Positions 6,988 through 13,386 of a DNA stretch of 33,162 bases are shown in pieces. The notes beneath the pieces were generated by a model that was not told where the DNA came from, did not search any database, and saw only the letters and a list, made by a program, of their open reading frames with translations. This DNA comes from an uncultured Clostridia bacterium (GTDB lineage Bacteria > Bacillota > Clostridia > Oscillospirales > Acutalibacteraceae), in NCBI GenBank assembly GCA_947170465.1, contig CAMVTS010000024.1, positions 1-33,162 on the forward strand, in the 5' to 3' direction. Position 1 is the first letter of the stretch. Every line of letters starts with the position of its first letter. Position numbers and translations under genes: made by a program.

Positions 6988-8646
6988 ATGAAAAGTGACG
7001 CTATGAAAAAAGGCGTTCAATGCGCTCCCCAGCGTTCCCTGCTCCACGCGCTCGGTATGACCGATGAAGAAATCAAGAAGCCGATGATTGGTATTGTCAG
7101 CTCCTACAACGAGATTGTGCCCGGTCACATGAATATCGACAAGATTGTCAATGCGGTCAAAACCGGCGTGGCGCTTGCCGGCGGCAATCCGATTGTATTT
7201 CCGGCGATTGCAGTCTGCGACGGTATCGCAATGGGTCATCAGGGTATGAAATACTCCCTTGTCACCCGTGATTTGATTGCGGATTCCACCGAATGCATGG
7301 CGCTGGCACACGCGTTTGACGCGCTTGTCATGGTTCCCAACTGCGACAAGAACGTTCCCGGTCTGCTCATGGCGGCAGCCCGTCTGAATATCCCGACCAT
7401 TTTCGTCAGCGGCGGCCCCATGCTTGCCGGACGTGTCGGCGGTCACAAGACCAGCCTGTCCTCTATGTTTGAGGCGGTCGGCTCCTACAACTCCGGCAAA
7501 ATCACCCATGACGAACTCATGGAATATGAAAACAAGGCTTGCCCGAGCTGCGGCTCCTGCTCCGGCATGTATACCGCTAACTCCATGAACTGCCTGACCG
7601 AGGTACTGGGCATGGGTCTGCGCGGCAACGGCACGATTCCGGCAGTTTATTCCGAAAGAATCCAGCTCGCCAAGCGCGCCGGTATGAAAATTATGGAGCT
7701 GCTTGAAAAGGACATCAAGCCGCGCGACATCATGACCGAAGCGGCGTTCAGAAACGCCCTGACCATGGACATGGCGCTCGGCTGCAGCACCAACTCCATG
7801 CTTCACCTTCCGGCTATCGCGCATGAATGCGGCATTGAACTGAACCTCGACATTGCCAATGAAATCAGCGCGCACACCCCGAACCTCTGCCATCTCGCTC
7901 CTGCCGGCAGAACCTACATGGAGGATTTGAATGAAGCAGGCGGCATTTACGCGGTCATGAACGAGATTAACAAGCTCGGTCTGCTCACCACCGACATCAT
8001 CACCTGCACCGGCAAGACGATTGCCGAGAATATCGAGGGCGTTGTCAACCGCGACCCGGAGACCATCCGTCCGGTTGAGAATCCCTACAGCACCACCGGC
8101 GGTATCGCCGTGCTCCGCGGCAACCTGGCTCCCGACGCCTGCGTTGTCAAGCGTTCGGCAGTCGCTCCCGAAATGCTCAGGCATGAAGGTCCCGCGAAGG
8201 TTTACGATTGCGAGGAGGACGCGATGGCGGCGATTAACGGCGGCGAAATCGTTGAAGGCGACGTCGTTGTTATCCGTTACGAAGGTCCCAAGGGCGGCCC
8301 CGGCATGAGAGAAATGCTCAACCCGACCTCCGCGATTATGGGACGCGGTCTGGGCAGCACCGTTGCGCTGATTACCGACGGTCGTTTCTCCGGCGCTACA
8401 CGCGGCGCTTCTATCGGTCACGTCTCTCCCGAGGCGGCAGTCGGCGGTCCGATTGCGCTGGTCAAAAACGGCGATATGATTGAAATCGACATTCCCAACA
8501 GCAAAATTACCCTCAAGGTTTCCGACGAGGAGCTTGCCAAGCGCAAGGCGGAATGGCAGCCGCGCGAGCCGAAAATCACGACCGGTTATCTGGCACGCTA
8601 CGCCAAGCTCGTCACCTCCGGCGCACAGGGTGCGGTATTGAACTAA
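6988..8646 (+). CDS. ilvD: Dihydroxy-acid dehydratase
   Basis: The 552-aa product (usual family length) dehydrates 2,3-dihydroxy-isovalerate and -methylvalerate in valine/isoleucine synthesis. Cluster and active-site segments are present: NCDKNVPG (Cys119), [20 protein letters not shown] (Cys185, 188, 191) and GRFSGATRG near the C-terminus. The N-terminal segment reads EIVPGHM, with Gly where the [2Fe-2S] class has Cys, so I expect the oxygen-sensitive [4Fe-4S] type, as in E. coli; this fits an anaerobe. ATG 6988 is preferred over the in-frame ATG 6979 because SD GAAAGGA (6973-6979) would overlap the latter. No other ilv/leu genes and no T-box are nearby. Confidence 0.97.
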   Translation: MKSDAMKKGVQCAPQRSLLHALGMTDEEIKKPMIGIVSSYNEIVPGHMNIDKIVNAVKTGVALAGGNPIVFPAIAVCDGIAMGHQGMKYSLVTRDLIADSTECMALAHAFDALVMVPNCDKNVPGLLMAAARLNIPTIFVSGGPMLAGRVGGHKTSLSSMFEAVGSYNSGKITHDELMEYENKACPSCGSCSGMYTANSMNCLTEVLGMGLRGNGTIPAVYSERIQLAKRAGMKIMELLEKDIKPRDIMTEAAFRNALTMDMALGCSTNSMLHLPAIAHECGIELNLDIANEISAHTPNLCHLAPAGRTYMEDLNEAGGIYAVMNEINKLGLLTTDIITCTGKTIAENIEGVVNRDPETIRPVENPYSTTGGIAVLRGNLAPDACVVKRSAVAPEMLRHEGPAKVYDCEEDAMAAINGGEIVEGDVVVIRYEGPKGGPGMREMLNPTSAIMGRGLGSTVALITDGRFSGATRGASIGHVSPEAAVGGPIALVKNGDMIEIDIPNSKITLKVSDEELAKRKAEWQPREPKITTGYLARYAKLVTSGAQGAVLN

Positions 8647-8657
8647 AGTCGATAATT

Positions 8658-8689
8658 ATGCACAAAAAGTGTATAAAAACTTTGTGCAT
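8658..8689 (+). other. Hairpin in ilvD 3' UTR
   Basis: ATGCACAAA (8658-8666) pairs perfectly with TTTGTGCAT (8681-8689) around a 14-nt loop. No T-run follows. It may be a 3' stabiliser or chance. Confidence 0.35.
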
Positions 8690-8726
8690 GGTATCGCTGA
8701 TTTTTCGCAAAAAAAGCAAAATCCAC

Positions 8727-8768
8727 AATTCACCCTTGTCCATTTTGGGCAAAGGGTGAATTTTTTTA
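8727..8768 (+). terminator. ilvD operon terminator
   Basis: An 11-bp stem (8727-8737 with 8752-8762) extended after a one-base bulge by GTCC/GGGC, then an uninterrupted T-run at 8761-8767. Confidence 0.92.
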
Positions 8769-8784
8769 TTTTATTTGATTTTGG

Positions 8785-8813
8785 TTGTTAATTCTGTACA
8801 ATTATGATATAAT
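8785..8813 (+). promoter_or_regulatory. Promoter of EF-G-like gene
   Basis: TTGTTA (8785-8790), 17-bp spacer, TATAAT (8808-8813) with extended TGA. A leader of about 70 nt follows, with no obvious structure. Confidence 0.75.
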
Positions 8814-8889
8814 AATTGAGGATAATTTTATACAATTGCGAAATTAGAATTATTATTGCAAAAACCAACAACGAAGGGAGTTTTTTCTT

Positions 8890-10965
8890 TTGAAACAGTA
8901 CGACGCAAAAAAAATTCTGAACATCGCGCTGGCAGGTCACAGCGGCTGCGGTAAAACCTCCGTGGCAGAGTCCATTCTCTATCTTGCCAAGGTCAGTGAC
9001 AGACTGGGCAGGGTTTCTGAAGGCAACACCGTGCTCGATTACGATGCTGAGGAGATTAAGCGACATGCATCCATTATGACCGCCGTTGCTCCCATAGAGT
9101 GGAAGAACACCAAAATCAACCTCATCGACACCCCCGGTCTCTTTGACTTTGCCGGCGGCGTTGCCGAAGGTATGCGCGCTGCGGATACCGCGATGATTGT
9201 TGTCTCCGGTAAGGACGGCGTGAACGTCGGCACCGAGAAGGCAGTGGAAGCCGCTACCAAGGCTGGACTGACAAAGGTATTCTTCGTCAACGGTCTGTGC
9301 GATGAGGACGCGCGCTTCTATCGCGTATTTGAGAATCTGAAATCCACCTTTGGTCCCTCTGTGTGTCCGGTGGTGGTTCCTTATATCGTAGACGGTCAGG
9401 CGAACACCTACGTCAACCTCTTTGATTACAAGGCTTACAAGTACGATGGCAAGGGCAACGTCACCCAGACCGCGCTTCCCGACATGGGCAACAGACTGGA
9501 AGGTCTTCGCGAAGCGATTAAGGAAGCCGTTGCCGAGACCAGCGAGGAGCTGCTCGACAAGTTCCTCATGGGCGAGGAATTCACCCCTGAGGAGATTATC
9601 CTCGGCGTCAGCCAGGGCGTTAAGGACGGCTCGATTTGTCCTGTATTCTGCGGCGACGCGCACAACACCTTCGCAATCGACCAGCTGCTCAACAGCCTGA
9701 CCTGGCTGGCTCCCTCCGCCGCTGTCAAGAGCGAGGAAATCGGCGTCGATATCAACGGCGAGCCGGTTGAAATTACTGTCAACGAGAACGCTGCCGCTGC
9801 GGCTATCGTTTTCAAGACCGTTGCCGACCCGTTTATTGGCAGACTGTCCTACGTCAAGGTTGTGTCCGGCAAGATTTCTCCGGACGTCCCCGTTATCAAT
9901 ATGCGCACCGGTTCTCCTGAGAGAATCTCCAAGGTGCTCACCATGACCGGCAAAAAGCAGAACGACGCTGATTATATCGGCGCAGGCGATATCGGCGCGA
10001 TTCCGAAACTGACAACTGCCAAGACCGGCGACACCCTCTGCTCTCCGCTGAGAAAGGTTGTTCTCGACGGTATCGACTATCCTGTTTCCAGCTACACCAT
10101 GGCCATTTATCCTGCCAAAAAGGGCGACGAGGACAAGGTTGCACAGGCACTCGGCAAGCTCAGCGACGAGGATCCGACCATCAAGTTTGAGTCCAACACC
10201 GAAACCCACGAAATGCTGGTTTCCGGTCTGGGGGAACAGCACCTTGATGTGGTTATCTCCCGTCTCAAGAGCAAATATAACGTAGAAGCCACCCTTCAGA
10301 AGCCTCGTATCGCTTACCGCGAGACCATCCGCAAGAAGGTCAGCGCACAAGGACGCTACAAGAAGCAGTCCGGCGGCCACGGTCAGTTCGGCGACGTGTG
10401 GATTGAGTTTGAGCCGTATGATACCGACGGTCTCGAATTTGCCGAGAGAGTTGTCGGCGGCGCTGTTCCGAAGAACTTCTTCCCGGCGGTTGAAAAAGGT
10501 CTGCGTGAGTCCATCAAGAAGGGCGTTCTCGCCGGTTATCCCACTGTGGGTATTAAGGCTACCCTGTACGACGGCTCCTATCATCCCGTTGACTCCTCCG
10601 AAATGTCCTTCAAGACAGCCGCAAGCCTGGCTTATAAGAACGGTATTCCCAACGCGATGCCGACCCTGCTTGAGCCTATCGGAAGTTTGAAGGCGACAGT
10701 TCCGGACAATAACATGGGCGACGTCATGGGCGAGGTCAACAAGCGCCGCGGCAGAGTCATGGGCATGAGTCCTGCCGGCAAGGGTATGCAGGTTGTTGAG
10801 GCTGAGGTTCCGATGGCTGAGATGGCTGACTTTGCCACCTTTATCCGACAGATTACCCAGGGCAGAGGCTCCTACGAGTTTACCTTTGTACGTTATGAGG
10901 ACTGCCCTGCCAACGTTGCGCAGAAGGTCATTGAAAAAGCAAAGGCTGAAATGGGCGACGAATAA
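8890..10965 (+). CDS. Elongation factor G-like GTPase (FusA2-type)
   Basis: This 691-aa protein shows the five-domain EF-G layout: GTPase domain, domain II near residues 300-380, and domains III-V with LGEQHLDVVISRL and KKQSGGHGQFGDVWIE. The P-loop is GHSGCGKTS, where canonical EF-G has AHIDAGKTT, as in the FusA2/EF-G-like subgroup. The G3 motif DTPG is intact. The G4 region reads FVNGLCDED instead of FVNKMD, so the guanine-specificity Lys is replaced. A paralogue role (recycling, stress or modified translocation) is more likely than being the main EF-G, which usually lies in the str operon. The start is TTG 8890 with SD AAGGGAG (8874-8880). The gene stands alone, with its own promoter and terminator. 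Confidence 0.9.
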   Translation: MKQYDAKKILNIALAGHSGCGKTSVAESILYLAKVSDRLGRVSEGNTVLDYDAEEIKRHASIMTAVAPIEWKNTKINLIDTPGLFDFAGGVAEGMRAADTAMIVVSGKDGVNVGTEKAVEAATKAGLTKVFFVNGLCDEDARFYRVFENLKSTFGPSVCPVVVPYIVDGQANTYVNLFDYKAYKYDGKGNVTQTALPDMGNRLEGLREAIKEAVAETSEELLDKFLMGEEFTPEEIILGVSQGVKDGSICPVFCGDAHNTFAIDQLLNSLTWLAPSAAVKSEEIGVDINGEPVEITVNENAAAAAIVFKTVADPFIGRLSYVKVVSGKISPDVPVINMRTGSPERISKVLTMTGKKQNDADYIGAGDIGAIPKLTTAKTGDTLCSPLRKVVLDGIDYPVSSYTMAIYPAKKGDEDKVAQALGKLSDEDPTIKFESNTETHEMLVSGLGEQHLDVVISRLKSKYNVEATLQKPRIAYRETIRKKVSAQGRYKKQSGGHGQFGDVWIEFEPYDTDGLEFAERVVGGAVPKNFFPAVEKGLRESIKKGVLAGYPTVGIKATLYDGSYHPVDSSEMSFKTAASLAYKNGIPNAMPTLLEPIGSLKATVPDNNMGDVMGEVNKRRGRVMGMSPAGKGMQVVEAEVPMAEMADFATFIRQITQGRGSYEFTFVRYEDCPANVAQKVIEKAKAEMGDE

Positions 10966-10979
10966 TTACTTTATATAAA

Positions 10980-11012
10980 CTGAGGCCGGCTCCGAAGAGC
11001 CGGTCTCTGTTT
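10980..11012 (+). terminator. Terminator of EF-G-like gene
   Basis: A stem of up to 11 bp (10982-10992 with 10997-11007, one G-U pair) capped by CGAA. A 27-bp copy of its core (10980-11006) recurs at 11204-11230 with one mismatch. Confidence 0.85.
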
Positions 11013-11064
11013 GTCGAAAAACTACCGTTTGTCTTTCGATGATGGTAAAATTTTATGCTGAACT

Positions 11065-11146
11065 GTAGGGTTTGGTCTTGACCAAACCGGGGTAATAAGC
11101 CCAATGTAAACGCTTTCTCCACGGTTCGGTCAAGACCGAACCCTAC
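11065..11146. repeat. REP-like paired palindrome element
   Basis: Two 24-bp arms (11065-11088 and 11123-11146) are inverted copies of each other at 22 of 24 positions. Each arm is itself a near-perfect palindrome built on GGTYYGGTC and its complement, centred on TT or AA. A 34-bp spacer separates them. The form, two palindromic units in inverted order in an intergenic space, is that of REP/BIME or a small MITE. No coding content. Confidence 0.7.
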
Positions 11147-11184
11147 GAAATTTAATGGGAAAAATTATTCTGCAAATCATTAGC

Positions 11185-11240
11185 TCAGACTTTTTCTACA
11201 GTCTGAGACCGGCTCCGAAGAGCCGGTCTTGTTGTTTAAT
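11185..11240 (+). terminator. Second terminator, duplicated core
   Basis: Stem CTCAGACT/AGTCTGAG (11185-11192 with 11201-11208) is followed directly by GACCGGCTC/GAGCCGGTC (11208-11216 with 11221-11229), loop CGAA, then TTGTTGTTT. The second hairpin repeats the EF-G-like gene's terminator. Apart from the REP-like pair, nothing else is seen between 11013 and 11235. Confidence 0.7.
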
Positions 11241-11868
11241 CCAACAAATCCTTACGGACGAAATGAGTGCCCTGCCACGGTTCCTTTTCAGGAATGCCGT
11301 AGGCTTCTTTGCCGAGAGCGATGGATTTTATCAGAAATGCCATGTTGCGTGCCAGCGTGCGCATGGTTTGCATGCCTTCCAAATCACCTCCGGCGTCGCC
11401 CTTTTCTCTGCCGTGAACGATGTTCCAGTACTGGCTGGACGCTACCGGCATACCGCTGATGGTGAAGTATTTGTTCAGCTCGTCAAAGGTCGCCGAACAG
11501 CCGCCGCGTCTGGCTACCGCGATACCGGCGCCGACCTTCATGGTTTTGTCAAAGGATGTGCTGTAGAATAATCTGTCCAGGCAGGCAATCAGCGTCGCGT
11601 TGGCGGAAGCGTAATACACCGGTGTGGCTACAACCAAGCCGTCAGCTTCCTCAAACAGCTTCGCGAGCGCATTGACCTCGTCGTCAAATACACAGCAGCC
11701 GCGTGTGGCACAGGAATTGCAGGCGATACAGCCGCGGATTGCCTTGTTTCCAATCTGCACAACCTCCGCTTAGATTCCCTGTTCTTCGATGGTTCTGACG
11801 AATTCCCCGACTGCCAGCGCCGTATTGCCGCCCTTGCGGGGACTGCCGTTGAGTACTAATACTTTCAT
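11236..11868 (-). pseudogene. Iron-sulfur flavoprotein/FMN reductase broken by an in-frame TAA
   Basis: Read through, 11868 to 11236 gives one continuous 210-residue flavodoxin-fold protein: an FMN phosphate loop LNGSPRKGGNTAL near the start, a Cys-rich CIACNSCATRGCC cluster-type segment, then ATPVYYASANATL, all typical of NADPH-dependent FMN reductase/iron-sulfur flavoproteins. Codon 33 is TAA (11770-11772, minus strand), between EEQGI and AEVVQIG, with the frame unchanged on both sides. A single G-to-T change from GAA would explain it. SD AAGGAG (11877-11882) precedes ATG 11868. A GTG at 11760 could restart translation but would lack the FMN loop. A sequencing error cannot be excluded. Confidence 0.85.
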
Positions 11869-11937
11869 GTAAACACTCCTTACCGTATAATAATATAATT
11901 ATAACTGAATTGTTCGTATTATTCAATACATTGTTAG

Positions 11938-11966
11938 TTGATTTTACTTGGCTTCTATGATACAAT
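11938..11966 (+). promoter_or_regulatory. Promoter of dockerin subtilase
   Basis: TTGATT (11938-11943), 17-bp spacer, TACAAT (11961-11966) with extended TGA. SD AGGAGGA at 11977-11983. Confidence 0.7.
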
Positions 11967-11990
11967 AACAACAGACAGGAGGACAATACT

Positions 11991-13151
11991 ATGATAAAAA
12001 CAAAAATTTCAGCCATACTGCTTGCGGCACTGACCGCTTGCACGATTCCGGTTGCCTTGCAGGCAAATTACTGGAAGGAAAACGAAGTTGTCACTGAATC
12101 CCTGAGCAATTACTCCTTTGGCCACATGAGCTGGGGTATTAAGCACATGGGACTGGATAAGCTGCAGAAAAAATTTGAAAACAGCGGCAAAAAGCTACCG
12201 GAGGTCAGAGTAGCGGTACTGGACAGCGGTATTAAAAAAACGAACCGCTATTTGCAGGGACGTTACACCGAGGACGGCTACAATTTCATCAAGAACAATA
12301 CAGATTTTGACGACGATCAGTTTCACGGAACCGAGGTCAGCGGCGTTATCGTTGACGGCACCCCGTCCAATGTCAAAATTCTGCCGATAAAAGTCAATAA
12401 CGCAAGCGGCAGCGGTACACTCAACAATGTAAGCCGCGGTATTTACTACGCCATTGAGCATAACGCGGACGTCATTAACCTGAGCCTGAGCGCCAGCGAC
12501 CTAAATCACACGCAGACGATTCTTGACGACGCCATTGACGCGGCGTTGAAAAAGGGCATTATCGTCATTGCCGCCGCCGGCAACCAGGGCGTTGACGTCG
12601 CCGACCGCTATCCGGCAAACAAGGAAAACATCCTCACCATTACCTCGATTGATAAAAATAATACTATTACCGGCTCCGTCAACACGGGTCGCACGATTGA
12701 TTTTGCCCTTCCCGGCGAGAAGGTGCTTGTACCGTATAAGTCCATCATGATGCTCGATTCCGGCACCTCTTTGGCCGCGCCTCACGCGGCTGCGGCTGCC
12801 GCCCTGCTCAAAACATGGGATAAATCCATCAATCAGGAAGAGGTCATGGAAATTTTCAAGGAGTATGCCATCGACTTAGGTGCCAAAGGCTATGACACTA
12901 CCTTTGGCTGGGGCATGATTAATCTTGCCGATTTCGATATCAACCGCAAGCCGCTTCCTCATTTTGTACGCGGTGACGCGAACGGAGACGGCGTTGTCAA
13001 CATCACGGACGTAACCTGCATCCAACAGATGCTCGCCGAGCTCGAACCGGAGCAATACGACGAAAAAGCTGCCGACTATGACGGCGACGGCGTGGTGACG
13101 ATTCACGACGCGACCGCGATTCAGTATATGATTGCGGATATGGAAGAATAA
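11991..13151 (+). CDS. Secreted subtilisin-like (S8) protease with dockerin
   Basis: The 386-aa product starts with a short export signal. It contains LTAC (Cys17), a possible lipobox; cleavage after VALQA is the alternative. The S8 triad is complete: Asp78 in AVLDSGI, His112 in FHGTEVSG and Ser260 in SGTSLAAPHA, with oxyanion Asn198 in AAAGNQG. There is no obvious inhibitory propeptide beyond about 40 residues. Residues 327-384 form a dockerin: two Ca-binding loops DANGDGVVNITD and DYDGDGVVTIHD, each followed by a helix. Dockerins dock enzymes onto cohesins, so the protease may join an extracellular complex, perhaps processing partners or degrading dietary protein. It lies next to a dockerin amylase. 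Confidence 0.92.
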   Translation: MIKTKISAILLAALTACTIPVALQANYWKENEVVTESLSNYSFGHMSWGIKHMGLDKLQKKFENSGKKLPEVRVAVLDSGIKKTNRYLQGRYTEDGYNFIKNNTDFDDDQFHGTEVSGVIVDGTPSNVKILPIKVNNASGSGTLNNVSRGIYYAIEHNADVINLSLSASDLNHTQTILDDAIDAALKKGIIVIAAAGNQGVDVADRYPANKENILTITSIDKNNTITGSVNTGRTIDFALPGEKVLVPYKSIMMLDSGTSLAAPHAAAAAALLKTWDKSINQEEVMEIFKEYAIDLGAKGYDTTFGWGMINLADFDINRKPLPHFVRGDANGDGVVNITDVTCIQQMLAELEPEQYDEKAADYDGDGVVTIHDATAIQYMIADMEE

Positions 13152-13176
13152 AATCAGTTAAACGTTTTACTTGTTA

Positions 13177-13212
13177 AAAAGGACAGTGCTCAGCGCTGTC
13201 CTTTTCCTTTTG
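13177..13212 (+). terminator. Terminator of dockerin subtilase
   Basis: AAAAGGACAG (13177-13186) pairs with CTGTCCTTTT (13196-13205), with further inner pairing (GC/GC), followed by CCTTTTG. Confidence 0.9.
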
Positions 13213-13240
13213 TACGCCGGAATTGAAATGTCAATTCTTT

Positions 13241-13265
13241 GGTAAATACCGATAACTTGGTATTT
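13241..13265. promoter_or_regulatory. Inverted repeat upstream of amylase promoter
   Basis: AAATACC (13244-13250) and GGTATTT (13259-13265) form an inverted repeat with an 8-nt spacer, and GGTAAATACC (13241-13250) is a palindrome in itself. It lies about 50-70 bp upstream of the -35, a usual place for an activator. No regulator is identified. Confidence 0.35.
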
Positions 13266-13313
13266 ATTGATTTGTTGAAAACCGACTAACTTCATTTTTT
13301 TCTCGTTTTGGTG

Positions 13314-13342
13314 TTGACAGAAGAAGCTTTTTGGAGTAGTAT
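13314..13342 (+). promoter_or_regulatory. Amylase promoter
   Basis: TTGACA (13314-13319), 17-bp spacer, TAGTAT (13337-13342). The predicted start site near 13349 falls within the operator at 13345-13360. Confidence 0.75.
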
Positions 13343-13344
13343 TT

Positions 13345-13360
13345 GGTTAAGCGATTAACC
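13345..13360. promoter_or_regulatory. LacI/MalR-type operator at amylase start site
   Basis: GGTTAAGCGATTAACC is a 16-bp palindrome with one mismatched pair and the central CG typical of LacI-family operators. Directly after the -10, it should block initiation when bound. Release by maltose-type sugars, as for MalR, is an inference; no lacI-family gene is in the window. Confidence 0.65.
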
Positions 13361-13386
13361 TAATAACATCAGAAAGGGGAAAAACA

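Noticed and set aside
6700..6990. T-box or attenuator ahead of ilvD
   Set aside because: No T-box sequence, specifier stem or leader peptide is present; the leader is short and occupied by a real small ORF.
8788..10584. 598-aa open frame on the minus strand, opposite the EF-G-like gene
   Set aside because: It has no SD or family match and mirrors the codon bias of the real gene on the other strand, as do the long antisense frames at 784-1470, 6850-8421 and 13669-15468.
11155..11571. 138-aa plus-strand frame over the flavoprotein gene
   Set aside because: No SD or recognisable domain; it reads through terminator hairpins and the antisense of a recognisable gene.
11770..11772. Selenocysteine or programmed recoding at the flavoprotein stop
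   Set aside because: The codon is TAA, not TGA, and no stem-loop follows at a fitting distance.
11991..12043. A minus-strand frame from 12043 overlapping the flavoprotein and subtilase starts
   Set aside because: It crosses two real gene starts and the intergenic promoters, and its translation matches nothing.
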